Assembly (NCBI GenBank): GCA_964017155.1
Contig: OZ024854.1
Location: forward strand, 47,319,923-47,383,922
From: Oasisia sp. SBJ-2009
Lineage: Eukaryota; Annelida; Polychaeta; Sabellida; Siboglinidae
Length of the DNA: 64,000 nt
Direction of reading: 5' to 3'
In this document: one piece after another, positions 28,696-40,638 of the stretch
Position numbering within the stretch: the first letter of the stretch is position 1
How the letters are laid out: the number at the start of each line of letters is the position of its first letter
The notes under the pieces: generated by a model
What the model was told of the DNA's origin: nothing
The model's database searches: none
What the model saw: only the letters and a program-made list of their open reading frames with translations
Translations under genes and position numbers: made by a program

Positions 28696-30200
28696 GCCCG
28701 CAATTAAATAAAGAAGCAACACAATTAACCGAATCTAGAATGCGTAGCTTCAATGGCAGACTCTCAGCCTTTTTGCCGATTAGGTCGGCAAACGTTTCCC
28801 GACTCGAACCAACGTGGAGGTGGTCTGCCGCTCGAGTCCCCACGAAGACGCTCGACCGAGAGTGGGGCCGACGCCCCACTCCCGGTCGAGCGTCCTCCCC
28901 GCCCACGGCCAGCCTCGACGACTCGTCGGGGACCGGCCAACCGGCCGGCCCCACGGTCAGTCGCCAAAGCTGACCTCCTCAAACAATGCTTAGCTACAAC
29001 AGTATTGCGATCCGGCTGGACTCCATCGGGGCAGGTGTCTGAAATAAACAGAAGTGATCAGTTGGACAGTTTCAATGTCACGTGACAAGTAAGGCTTGGA
29101 CTCGTGAAAGTGTTACAATCAATAACGAAACACACCAATCCGTTGACCAGTGGTTCTCACCTCTGATTGGCTCTCGCACTCCGATTCGAGTGTGTTTAAA
29201 AAATGTGTCTATGACATTCGAATTTCGAAATCAGTCGTCACTAAAAATTGCAAGGGAGGGACACACATATACGGCTTACATGCATACATAGTACATAAGT
29301 ACATACATACATGGTACACAATCAAAATGCAGGTATACGGAATAGAGGGAAAGACACAGTAAGAGGATAGTTACCAATCTGGCAGCGTCCCAGCATAATT
29401 CTGAAAACAAAACAAGTATCAGTGAATGAGTTAGAAATTTAGACTGGTGAGATTTTGAATTTCAGAAAACAAACTCTTTAATCGTTTCATGGAGGCAAAC
29501 ATTTCAGAAGCAGTGGTTTTGCAGACTTTTGATTTGTTTTTTGAAGTCGGGACAGCTAAAGTGCAGCCCGCAATTACATTAAGAAGCAAAACAATTCACC
29601 GAATCTAAAATACGTAGCTTCAATGGCAGACACTCAGCCTTTTTGCCGATTAGGTCGGCAAACGTTTCCTGACTCGAACCAACGTCGAGGTGTTCTGCCG
29701 CTCGAGGCCCCACGAGGACGCTCGACCGAGAGTGGGGCCGACGCCCAACTCTCGGTCGAGCGTCCTCCCCGCCCACGGTCAGCCTTGACGACTCGTCGGG
29801 GACCGGCCGACCGGCCGGCCCCACGGTCAGTCGCCAAAGCTGACCTCCTCAAACAATGCTTAGGTACAACAGGATTGCGTTCCGGCCTGACTCCATCGGG
29901 GCAGGTGTCTGAAATAAACAGAAGTGATCAGTTGGACAGTTTCAATGTCACGTGACAAGTAAGGCTTGGACTCGTGAAAGTGTTACAATCAATAACGAAA
30001 CACACCAATCCGTTGACCAGTGGTTCTCAACTCTGATTGGATCTCGCACTCCGATACGAGTGTGTTTAAAAAATGTGTCTATGACATTCGAATTTCGAAA
30101 TCAGTCGTCACTAAAATTTGCAAGGGAGGGACGTACATATACGGCATACATGCATACATAGTAAATAATTACATACATACATGGTACACAATCAACATGC
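28696..30200. repeat. Duplicated satellite block, copy 1
   Basis: Two adjacent diverged monomers (from 28696 and 29566) share distinctive variants with the pair at 32187 and 33057, exactly 3491 bp away. Shared marks include TTCTCACCTCTG, GTGTTTAAAAAATG, GAATTTCGAAATC with the shorter T run, CTAAAATACGTAGC, GACTCGAACCAACGTCGAGG and GTAAATAATTACATAC. The offset equals four monomers, so a four-unit block was duplicated within the array edge. The two copies differ at only a few bases. Confidence 0.85.
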
Positions 30201-30435
30201 AGGTATATGGAATAGAGGGAAAGACACAGTAACAGGATAGTCATCAATCTGGCGGCGTCCCAGTATAATTCTAAAACCAAAACAATTATCAGTGAATGAG
30301 TTAGAAATTTAGACTGGTGAGATTTTGAATTTCAGAAAACAAACTCTTTAATCGTGTCATGGAGGCAAACATTTCAGAAACAGTGTTTTTGCAGACTTTT
30401 GATTTGTTTTTTGAAGTCGGGACAGCTAAAGTGCA

Positions 30436-31314
30436 GCCCGCAATTAAATTAAGAAGCAACACAATTAATCGAATCTAGAATGCGTAGCTTCAATGGCAGA
30501 CTCTCAGCCTTTTTGCCGATTAGGTCGGCAAACGTTTCCCGACTCGAACCAACGTGGAGGTGGTCTGCCGCTCGAGTCCCCACGAGGACGCTCGACCGAG
30601 AGTGGGGCCGACGCCCCACTCTCGGTCGAGCGTCCTCCCCGCCCACAGCCAGCCTTGACGACTCGTCGGGGACCGGCCAACCGGCCGGCCCCACGGTCAG
30701 TCGCCAAAGCTGACCTCCTCAAACAATGCTTAGCTACAACAGGATTGCGATCCGGCTTCACTCCATCGGGGCAGGTGTCTGAAATAAACAGAAGTGATCA
30801 GTTGGACAGTTTCAATGTCACGTGACAAGTAAGGCTTGGACTCGTGAAAGTGTTACAATCAATAACGAAACACACCAATCCGTTGACCAGTGGTTCTCAA
30901 CTCTGATTGGCTCTCGCACTCCGATTCGAGTGTAAAAAAATGTGTCTATGACATTCGAATTTTTCGAAATCAGTCGTCACTAAAATTTGCAAGGGAGGGA
31001 CGCACATATAGGGTATACATGCATACATAGTACATACTTACATACATACATGGTACACAATCAACAAGCACGTATATGGAATAGAGGGAAAGACACAGTA
31101 ACAGGATAGTCATGAATCTGGCAGCGTCCCAGTATAATTCAGTATAATTCTAAAACCAAAACAAGTATCAGTGAATGAGTTAGAAATATAAACTGGTGAG
31201 ATTTTGAATTTCAGAAAACAAACTCTTTATTCGTTTCATGGAGGCAAACATTTCAGAAGCAGTGTTTTTGCAGATTTTTGATTTGTTTTTTGAAGTCAGG
31301 ACAGCTCAGGTGCA
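30436..31314. repeat. Core-type A monomer embedded in the diverged edge
   Basis: From about 30225 to 31170 the sequence is nearly identical to core A monomers such as the one at 6121, including CACAGCCAGCC, GGCTTCACTCC, GCACGTATATGG and the doubled CAGTATAATT. Both neighbours are strongly diverged edge-type monomers. A recent gene conversion or insertion of a core unit into the edge explains this best. Confidence 0.75.
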
Positions 31315-32186
31315 GCCCGCAATTAAATAAAGAAGCAACACAATTAACCGAATCTAGATTGCGTAGCTTCAATGGCAGACTCTCAGCCTTTTTTGCCGAT
31401 TAGGTCGGCAAACGTTTCCCGACTCGAACCAACGTGGAGGTGGTCTGCCGCTCGAGTCCCCACGAAGACGCTCGACCGAGAGTGGGGGCGACGCCCCACT
31501 CCCGGTCGAGCGTCCTCCCCGCCCACGGCCAGCCTTGACGACTCGTCGTGGACCGGCCAACCGGCCGGCCCCACGGTCAGTCGCCAAAGCTGACCTCCTC
31601 AAACAATGCTTAGCTACAACAGTATTGCGATCCGGCTGGACTCCATCGGGGCAGGTGTCTCAAATAAACAGAAGTGATCGGTTGGACAGTTTCAATGTCA
31701 CGTGACAAGTAAGGCTTGGACTCGTGAAAGTGTTACAATCAATAACGAAACACACCAATCCGTTGACCAGTGGTTTTCAACTCTGATTGGCTCTCGCACT
31801 CCGATTCGAGTGTGTAAAAAAATGTGTCTATGACATTCGAATTTTTCGAAATCAGTCGTCACTAAAATTTGCAAGGGAGGGACGCACATATACGGCATAC
31901 ATGCATACATAGTACATCATTACATGCATACATGGTACACAATCAACATGCAGGTATGTGGAATAGAGGGAAAGACACAGTAAGAGGATAGTCACCAATC
32001 TGGCAGCGTCCCAGCATAATTCTGAAAACAAAACAAGTATTAGTGAATGAGTTAGAAATATAAACTGGTGAGATTTTGAATTTCAGAAAACAAACTCTTT
32101 AATCGTTTCATGGAGGCAAACATTTCAGAAGCAGTGTTTTTGCAGATTTTTGATTTGTTTTTTGAAGTCGGGACAGCTCAGGTACA

Positions 32187-33691
32187 GCCCGCAATTAAAT
32201 AAAGAAGCAACACAATTAACCGAATCTAGAATGCGTAGCTTCAATGGCAGACTCTCAGCCTTTTTGCCGCTTAGGTCGGCAAACGTTTCCCGACTCGAAC
32301 CAACGTGGAGGTGGTCTGCCGCTCGAGTCCCCACGAAGACGCTCGACCGAGAGTGGGGCCGACGCCCCACTCCCGGTCGAGCGTCCTCCCCGCCCACGGC
32401 CAGCCTTGACGACTCGTCGGGGACCGGCCAACCGGCCGGCCCCACGGTCAGTCGCCAAAGCTGACCTCCTCAAACAATGCTTAGCTACAACAGTATTGCG
32501 ATCCGGCTGGACTCCATCGGGGCAGGTGTCTGAAATAAACAGAAGTGATCAGTTGGACAGTTTCAATGTCACGTGACAAGTAAGGCTTGGACTCGTGAAA
32601 GTGTTACAATCAATAACGAAACACACCAATCCGTTGACCAGTGGTTCTCACCTCTGATTGGCTCTCGCACTCCGATTCGAGTGTGTTTAAAAAATGTGTC
32701 TATGACATTCGAATTTCGAAATCAGTCGTCACTAAAAATTGCAAGGGAGGGACGCACATATACGGCTTACATGCATACATAGTACATAAGTACATACATA
32801 CATGGTACACAATCAAAATGCAGGTATACGGAATAGAGGGAAAGACACAGTAAGAGGATAGTTACCAATCTGGCAGCGTCCCAGCATAATTCTGAAAACA
32901 AAACAAGTATCAGTGAATGAGTTAGAAATTTAGACTGGTGAGATTTTGAATTTCATAAAACAAACTCTTTAATCGTTTCATGGAGGCAAACATTTCAGAA
33001 GCAGTGTTTTTGCAGACTTTTGATTTGTTTTTTGAAGTCGGGACAGCTAAAGTGCAGCCCGCAATTACATTAAGAAGCAAAACAATTCACCGAATCTAAA
33101 ATACGTAGCTTCAATGGCAGACACTCAGCCTTTTTGCCGATTAGGTCGGCAAACGTTTCCTGACTCGAACCAACGTCGAGGTGTTCTGCCGCTCGAGGCC
33201 CCACGAGGACGCTCGACCGAGAGTGGGGCCGACGCCCAACTCTCGGTCGAGCGTCCTCCCCGCCCACGGCCAGCCTTGACGACTCGTCGGGGACCGGCCG
33301 ACCGGCCGGCCCCACGGTCAGTCGCCAAAGCTGACCTCCTCAAACAATGCTTAGGTACAACAGGATTGCGTTCCGGCCTGACTCCATCGGGGCAGGTGTC
33401 TGAAATAAACAGAAGTGATCAGTTGGACAGTTTCAATGTCACGTGACAAGTAAGGCTTGGACTCGTGAAAGTGTTACAATCAATAACGAAACACACCAAT
33501 CCGTTGACCAGTGGTTCTCAACTCTGATTGGATCTCGCACTCCGATACGAGTGTGTTTAAAAAATGTGTCTATGACATTCGAATTTCGAAATCAGTCGTC
33601 ACTAAAATTTGCAAGGGAGGGACGTACATATACGGCATACATGCATACATAGTAAATAATTACATACATACATGGTACACAATCAACATGC
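32187..33691. repeat. Duplicated satellite block, copy 2
   Basis: This is the second copy of the two-monomer block at 28696, offset by 3491 bp. After about 33720 the two copies part: copy 1 runs into a core-type A monomer, while this one runs into a different edge monomer containing CCGAGGGTGGGGCC and GACGACCCACTC. The breakpoint lies near the CAGTAACAGGATAGTCATCAA segment, which is common to all units. Confidence 0.85.
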
Positions 33692-36600
33692 AGGTATATG
33701 GAATAGAGGGAAAGACACAGTAACAGGATAGTCATCAATCTGGCAGCGTCCCAGCATAAATCTGAAAACAAAACAAGTATCAGTGAATGAGTTAGAAATT
33801 TAGACTGGTGAGATTTTGAATTTCATAAAACAAACTCTTTAATCGTTTCATGGAGGCAAACATTTCAGAAGCAGTGTTTTTGCAGACTTTTATTTGTTTT
33901 TTGAAGTCGGGACAGCTAAAGTGCAGCCCGCAATTAAATTAAGAAGCAACACAATTAACCGAATCTAGAATGCGTAGCTTCAATGGCAGACTCTCAGCCT
34001 TTTTGCCGATTAGGTCGGCAAACGTTTCCCGACTCGAACCAACGTGGAGGTGGTCTGCCGCTCGAGTCCCCACGAGGACGCTCGACCGAGGGTGGGGCCG
34101 ACGACCCACTCTCGGTCGAGCGTACTCCCCGCCCACGGCCAGCCTTGACGACTCGTCGGGGACCGGCCAACCGGCCAGCCCCAAGGTCAGTCGCCAAACC
34201 TTACCTCCTCAAACAATGCTTAGCTACAACAGGATTGCGATCCGGCCTGACTCCATCGGGGCAGGTGTCTGAAATAAACAGAAGTGATCAGTTGGACAGT
34301 TTCAATGTCACGTGACAAGTAAGGCTTGGACTCGTGAAAGTGTTACAATCAATAACGAAACACACCAATCCGTTGACCAGTGCTTCTCAACTCTGATTGG
34401 CTCTCGCACTCGGATTCGAGTGTGTAAACAAAATGTGTCTTTGACATTCGAATTTTTGGAAATCAGTCGTCACACAAAAATTTGCAAGGGAGGGACGCAC
34501 ATATAGGGCATACATGCATACATAGTACATAATTACATACATACATGGTACACAATCAACATGCAGGTATATGGAATAGAGGGAAAGACACAGTAACAGG
34601 ATATTCATCAATCTGGCAGCGTCCCAGCATAATTCTGAAAACAAAACAAGTATCAGTGAATGAGTTAGACATTTAGACTGGTGATATTTTGAATTTCAGA
34701 AAACAAACTCTTTAATCGTTTCATGGAGGCAAACATTTCAGAAGCAGTGTTTTTGCAGACTTTAGATTTGTTTTTTGAAGGCGGGACAGCTAAAGTGCAG
34801 CCCGCAATTAAATTAAGAAGCAACACAATTAACCGAATCTAGAATGCGTAGCTTCAATGGCAGACTCTCAGCCTTTTTGCCGATTAGGTCGGCAAACGTT
34901 TCCCGACTCGAGCCAACGTGGAGGTGGTCTGCCGCTCGATTCCCCACGAGGACGCTCGACCGAGAGTGGGGCGACGCCCCACTCTCGGTCGAGCGTCCTC
35001 CCCGCCCACGGCCAGCGTTGACGACTCGTCGGGGACCGGCCAACCGGCCGGCCCCACGGTCAGTCGCCAAAGCTGACCTCCTCAAACAATGCTTAGCTAC
35101 AACAGTATTGCGATCCGGCTGGACTCCATCGGGGCAGGTGTCTGAAATAAACAGAAGTGATCAGTTGGACAGTTTCAATGTCACGTGACAAGTAAGGCTT
35201 GGACTCGTGAAAGTGTTACAATCAATAACGAAACACACCAATCCGTTGACCAGTGGTTCTCACCTCTGATTGGCTCTCGCACTCCGATTCGAGTGTGTTT
35301 AAAAAATGTGTCTATGACATTCGAATTTTTCGAAATCAGTCGTCACTAAAATTTGCAAGGGAGGGACGCACATATACGGCATACATGCATACATAGTACA
35401 TCATTACATGCATACATGGTACACAATCAACATGCAGGTATGTGGAATAGAGGGAAAGACACAGTAAGAGGATAGTCATCAATCTGGCAGCGTCCCAGCA
35501 TAATTCTGAAAACAAAACAAGTATCAATGAATGAGTTAGAAATATAAACTGGTGAGATTTTGAATTTCAGAAAACAAACTCTTTAATCGTTTCATGGAGG
35601 CAAACATTTCAGAAGCAGTGTGTTTGGAGACTTTTGATTTGTTTTTTGAAGTCGGGACAGCTAAAGTGCAGCCCGCAATTAAATTAAGAAGCAACACAAC
35701 TAACCGAATATAAAATGCGTAGCTTCAATTGCAGACTCTCAGCCTTTTTGCCGATTAGGTCGGCAAACGTTTCCCGACTCGAACCAACGTGGAGGTGGTC
35801 TGCCGCTCGAGTCCCCACGAGGACGCTCGACCGAGAGTGGGGCCGACGCCCCACTCTCGGTCGAACGTCCTCCCCGCCCACGGCCAGCCTTGACGACTCG
35901 TCGGGGACCGGCCAACCGGCCGGCCCCACGGTCAGTCGCCAAAGCTGACGTCCTCAAACAATGCTTAGCTACAACAGGATTGCGATCAGGCTTGACTCCA
36001 TCGGGGCAGGTGTCTGTAATAAACAGAAGTGATCAGTTGGACAGTTTCAATGTCACGTGACAAGTAAGGCTTGGACTCGTGAAAGTGTTACAATCAATAA
36101 CGAAACACACCAATCCGTTGACCAATGGTTCTCAACTCTGATTGGCTCTCGCACTCCGATTCGAGTGTGTAAAAAAAGGTGTCTATGACATTCGAATTTT
36201 TCGAAATTTGTCGTCACTAAAATTTGCAAGGGAGGGACGCACATATACGACATACATGCATACATAGTACATAATTACATACATACATGGTACACAATCA
36301 ACATGCAGGTATATGGAATAGAGGGAAAGACACAGTAACAGGATAGTCATCAATCTGGAAGCGTCCTAGCATAATTGTGAAAACAAAACAAGTATCAGTG
36401 AACGAGTTAGAAATTTAGACTGGTGAGATTTTGAATTTCAGAAAACAAACTCTTTAATCGTTTCATGGAGGCAAACATTTCAGAAGCAGTGTGTTTGGAG
36501 ACTTTTGATTTGTTTTTTGAAGTCGGGACAGCTAAAGTGCAGCCCGCAATTAAATTAAGAAACAACACAATTAACCGAATCTAGAATGCGTAGCTTCAAT

Positions 36601-37024
36601 GGCAGACTCTCAGCCTTTTTGCCGATTAGGTTGGCAAACGTTTCCCGACTCGAACCAATGTGGAGGTGGTCTGCCGCTCGAGTCCCCACGAGGACGCTCG
36701 ACCGGGAGTGGGGCCGACGCCCCACTCTCGGTCGAGCGTCCTCCCCGCCCACGGCCAGCCTTGACGACTCGTCGAGGACCGGCCAAGCGGCCGGCCCCAC
36801 GGTCAGTCGCCAAAGCTGACCTCCTCAAACAATGCTTAGCTACAACAGGATTGCGATCCGGCCATCGGGGCGGTTGTCTGAAATAAACAGAAGTGATCAG
36901 TTGGACAGTTTCAATGTCACGTGACAAGTAAGGCTTAGACTCGTGAAAGTGTTACAATCAATAACGAAACACACCAATCCGTTGACCAGTGGTTCTCAAC
37001 TCTGATTGGCTCTCCCACTCCGGG

Positions 37025-37043
37025 ACCGAGAGAGAGAGAGAGA

Positions 37044-37086
<43 letters not shown>
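37025..37086. repeat. GA microsatellite at the satellite border
   Basis: An almost pure (GA)n tract with one T interruption directly follows the truncated last satellite monomer, which breaks off inside CTCTCCCACTCCG. It separates the satellite from a LINE relic. Confidence 0.95.
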
Positions 37087-37088
<2 letters not shown>

Positions 37089-37545
37089 AAGTCCCCAAAG
37101 CTTGGAAAGAAGCAAACATAGCAGCAACAGAAGTCATACTACAGACCAATATCCATAACACCTGTGATTTATAAACTTCTGGAACACATAATTCATAGCC
37201 ACATCGTGAAACACCTTGAACAACATCACATCCTAACTGACCACCAACATTGTCAACAATATCAACAGAAACCCAATTAATTCAATTCGTAAGGAAAATC
37301 TAAATAAATGCCCAACCCACATTAAGTCTATGGTTTACACAACCCTTGTCCACCCAATACTGGAATATGCGTCAGCATCTACACTGCCTAAAACATATTA
37401 AAACCTACACTAGATCCTCTCATAAACATGACAGTCAGTTCTTGCAAATTAGATACTCTGTAAACATATTTGGAAACAGCTTCTTCCCAACCACAATTAA
37501 AAAGAATAGAATTCTCTGCCCCCAAATATTGTCTCCCAAGTAAAT
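37087..37545 (+). mobile_element. Decayed, internally deleted non-LTR retrotransposon (reverse transcriptase relic)
   Basis: In one frame the DNA reads YYRPISITPVIYKLLEHIIH followed by HIVKHLEQHHILTDHQH. This is the conserved NYRPISL...KLLEHI...HNILTDHQHGFR block of LINE reverse transcriptases. Further on come MVYTTLVHPILEYAS (37330-37375) and NSFFPTTIKKNRIL (from about 37480). These match the thumb/C-terminal end of the same ORF (TLVRPVLEYAS...NSFFPRTI..WN). The catalytic palm between the two parts is missing and frames shift, so it is a dead, deleted copy. The clade (Jockey/CR1/RTE-X type) cannot be fixed from these fragments. Confidence 0.75.
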
Positions 37546-38407
37546 CACTAAGCTCATTTCAAAATAATGTAATCCAACATTTTAACAATTAAGTCAAACG
37601 ACCCACCATGCGCACTGGCGTGATGTGTCCCTATGACATTTTGCCAGTTACAAATACAGATACGGATACAGATACAGAGAGAGCCATGCATGATCATGTT
37701 TAGTCTTCCAAATGACGTTAATAGATTTTATATAACGCTCGACAGAACCATGTTACATGGTGCACAGACCTTTCAAGATAAACGTCGTTTTTAGTATCCT
37801 ACATTTTGTAAATATCCGTTAATACGTACGTACCTTCCTACACGAGAATTTGTCGTCGTCGCGTCGACTTCGGTCTTGAATTGTTACTTTGATTCCATTG
37901 ACAGTTGATTAATCTAATGAAACGACGAGTGGTAGTGACTAGTGTTGGGCGGAAATAAAGGTAACGTTTTAGCGTATTTGTTATTGCCGTGTTACGTCAT
38001 AAACACAGCCGATGGCGACGGCGTAAATCAAGTTGACGTATACTGTGGAATTTCATATCAGGATGACTGGGAAGTTTCAATAAAAATACAGTTGCTTGTA
38101 CACATCATTAAAATGTCTGGTATTGTAAGTCAGTTCACACATCTCGACGTTAGTATTTTTAGAGTCACAATTACTGCGTGACGGCGTTTGGCGAACATGT
38201 CGCCATCTTGCGAGTAACGATAGTACTATGTGTAGTCTGGGTGAAATGGCGCCACCACGGGCCAATTGAGTCGGTTTATCCCGTACTCGAATTGAGATCA
38301 TGAGAGAGCCTGGTGGTAAATAAAACTATTAATAAGACGAAACTTGTATCTAACAATTTTGTGTCAAGATAAAAAGAATATCTATATTTTATTATTATGC
38401 CTACACC
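37546..38407. other. Intergenic stretch, no gene recognised
   Basis: AT-rich sequence with only short, unremarkable open frames. A short CAGATACGGATA-like run lies near 37650-37680. I see no conserved protein, RNA gene or repeat of note. Confidence 0.5.
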
Positions 38408-38720
38408 ATCCCTTACAAAAAATGCCATTCAAACCATTCAAATACCATTGAATGGTATTTGAATAGTCCTAGGGGGTACTAAGGCCAAGGATATTTGAAT
38501 GGTATCTGAATGATTTTTTGAATGATATTTTGGATTCTTTGTACCGTTCAGTGGTATTGAATGGTATTTTTAATTACTACCCAGGGGCCAAGTGGGTTGA
38601 ACGGACTGGAATGCTGTAAAAGGTTTGCCTCCAAAAATCATATATACATATATTTATGATCACAACCTAGGTGGACAACCTTAACAATAAGTTACTGGAA
38701 ACGTGTGATTAGCCCCTAAA
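38408..38720 (+). repeat. Left inverted arm of the 5.56-kb segment
   Basis: Begins ATCCCTTACAAAAAATGCC. It contains short runs of imperfect GAATGGTATT-type repeats (CCATTGAATGGTATTTGAAT), then CCAGGGGCCAA, GGAATGCTGTAAAAGG, CCTAGGTGGACAACC and AGCCCCTAAA. The same order is found reversed at 43681-43968. Confidence 0.75.
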
Positions 38721-39195
38721 GACAGCCACCCAAACTCAAAATCGAACCAGCGTTGTAATGCCTTCCGATAGATATTTTGCTATTTTGGGAATAATTAATA
38801 AACAGTTTTCTACCTCAAAAAATTCCCGAAATTTATTTCAGCAGTATACAGATGTTTAAAATAACCTTAACTATGAAAACTTGGGATATAAGACCGATGT
38901 TCTGGCCAGTAAATGTATAATTATGTGTTGCAAGTTCGCGCATCAAAACATTCGGACGTTTCAACAATTTCCAATTTCGCCCTTTTTACTTTTAGACATT
39001 CTTAGTCAATAAATGTAACACTACGTTAGGGTTACATTTATATTTTGCTTAAATGTAATACATATGTATGTTCACGCAGCAATTCCACATCATTCCGGGT
39101 ATACAGTGTTTAAAATGTCGTATATTATGGGATATTTGTGACCTAAACGGTTTGTTTGTGCGCCGTTGTAGCCGTGGGTTGCTACGGACACCGAA

Positions 39196-40077
39196 AACTT
39201 AAAGGCAAAAAAAGTTAACTGTTTCGTGGCATACACCTAATAGAGTTAATATAAAGTAACAATTTCCACATATACTCAATTTTTTAACGTCAGCGGTTTA
39301 CTCAGAATGTGACTTTAAAGTCTAAAATTCTAACGAAATCCACGATGGTCTAGACGCCGCCATTAAGTGAAGGGTTAAATTGACTTGGCCATTCAGCGCG
39401 CGGCATTTTATGTCTGACCCTTAAACCTGCGACGTTGTTAAGGGTCAACAACTTCGAGTCTTCGACAGTTCGTTCAGTTGGCGTGACATCTAGCAGCTGC
39501 TTATAGACGTATATCTAAATCTGTTGTTAAATCTATGGTAAACTTGAGTAATTATGCCTTACTGTTCGGCATACGGTTGCAATAATAGTTGAAACAACCG
39601 GTAGTATTGAAGAAATTGATTCATACTTGCGGGCGTACTGTTTGGAATCCCTCCAGTCCAAGTACAGTTCACTTTGCTCGGTCCATTTTTAGGAGAAATG
39701 CTTTGAAGTAGACATGTTAGTCATGTAGTCATGTATCATCAGTTGATGGGATGATTTCAGCGATAACAATAATAGACAACTTTATATTTACCGTCATCAG
39801 CATGTTACGCGCGCTGTTGCCGAGTTGCAGCCATTTCATGACAACAGCCAAACCCCATGCAGTGAATCTGCGTGGAGAGCGCCTCGATCACCGTCGTGAC
39901 GTCATTCTTCGTCTAAAATGGAGTAGCGCGTAGTATTTGGATGGCTGGTTGTTAAAAAATATTTTTTTCTGGTAAACCGCTGGCGTAAAAAAATTTAGTA
40001 TATGTGGAAATTGTTACTTTATATTAACTCTATTAGGTGTATGCCACGAAACAGTTAACTTTGTTTTGCCTTTAAAC
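39196..40077. mobile_element. Nested 0.88-kb foldback element with about 105-bp inverted arms
   Basis: The arms are 39196-39300 and 39973-40077. The left arm reads AAAGGCAAAAAAAGTTAACT, GTTTCGTGGCATACACC, TAATATAAAGTAACAATTTC, CACATATACT and CAGCGGTTTA. The right arm is its near-exact reverse complement. The interior carries a degenerate THAP zinc finger. THAP domains occur in the transposases of P and Kolobok DNA transposons, so this is probably a non-autonomous derivative of one of those. A clear target-site duplication was not found. Confidence 0.7.
39554..39715 (+). pseudogene. THAP-type zinc-finger relic
   Basis: The start reads M-P-Y-C-S-A-Y-G-C-N-N-S and is followed by a stop. About 33 codons later come S-L-C-S-V-H-F, a stop, and E-K-C-F-E-V-D. 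This reproduces the THAP (C2CH) pattern of a start-proximal C-x4-C pair and a later C-x2-H-F, with the typical F-E-x-x-C-F-E tail. Internal stops show it is broken. It sits inside a foldback element, so transposase origin is likelier than a host THAP gene. Confidence 0.6.
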
Positions 40078-40557
40078 TGTAAGTGTAACTAAGTCTGTCA
40101 CGATACACGGTGAGACTACGCGCGACTGGAGTTGATTGGGGACAGGACACAAGAATGATATTCTTACGATAGATGACAGTTGTAGTTTCCAACTGATGAA
40201 AATAAACTAAAGCGATTGGGAAGGTTTCGTTAGTAATTGTATATTATGGTAATCATTTTAGCAGTATTGTTATATGGCTGGATGTCGGTATTAATACCCC
40301 TCGGATGGCAGATATACGTAAAGGCAAATTCTGATAAAATATAGAGTATAGACTAGTCTATTGTTCGGATCTCTTTGGATTCTTGTGTTATGCCTTTCTT
40401 ATCTTAACTATCCAATTTAATTTTGAGTTTATCACACAGTCATACAAATATATAGCGATTTAAGTAGCGCAGATAGTAGTAACGAATTTTGGCCGTATGT
40501 GGCTTTTACAAGATTTTCGTTGCTATACATTATAGTTTCGCAACAATACGATAAACA

Positions 40558-40559
<2 letters not shown>

Positions 40560-40636
<77 letters not shown>
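40560..40636. repeat. TA microsatellite
   Basis: Uninterrupted (TA)n of about 77 bp within the 5.56-kb inverted-repeat segment. Confidence 0.97.

Positions 40637-40638
<2 letters not shown>

Larger units (their letters stand above)
1..37022. repeat. Tandem satellite array, 43 monomers of about 870-879 bp
   Basis: Head-to-tail copies of one unit fill this whole stretch. Taking the motif GCCCGCAATTAAATT as the start, monomers begin near 1, 880, 1751, 2630, 3500, 4379, 5250, 6121, 7000, 7871, 8750, 9621, 10495, 11366, 12240, 13111, 13982, 14861, 15732, 16601, 17480, 18359, 19230, 20099, 20968, 21839, 22718, 23589, 24468, 25339, 26075, 26946, 27817, 28696, 29566, 30436, 31315, 32187, 33057, 33926, 34800, 35671 and 36542 (last one truncated). 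Each has a GC-rich, CpG-rich core around monomer positions 90-290 and an AT-rich remainder with CATA-like runs. Several reading frames are open through the GC core on both strands at once, which fits base composition better than coding. I do not recognise the family. The array continues beyond the left end of the window. Confidence 0.97.
20968..37022. repeat. Diverged right-hand part of the satellite array
   Basis: Monomers here carry many extra substitutions (for example CCAATTAGG for CCGATTAGG, CCACGAAGACGC, CTCCCGGTCG, CAGGTATGTGG, GTGTTTAAAAAATG) and small deletions, and the A-B alternation is largely lost. Length stays at 869-879 bp except for one 736-bp unit. This is the expected edge pattern of a satellite in which exchange keeps the interior uniform while the border decays. 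Units starting at 20968 and 25339 share rare variants and are five monomers apart. Confidence 0.85.

Noticed and set aside
1..37022. Satellite units as tandem genes or a coding repeat family
   Set aside because: Open frames of 63-148 codons occur in multiple frames on both strands over the same GC core, lack family motifs and vary in extent between units.
1..37022. CENP-B box in the satellite
   Set aside because: I looked for NTTCGNNNNANNCGGGN. GTTCGACCGAGAGTGGGG is the closest and fails at the CGGG part.
1..37022. CRISPR-like or ribosomal DNA spacer interpretation of the tandem array
   Set aside because: Units are about 870 bp with no spacer/repeat alternation and contain no rRNA or 5S-like segment.
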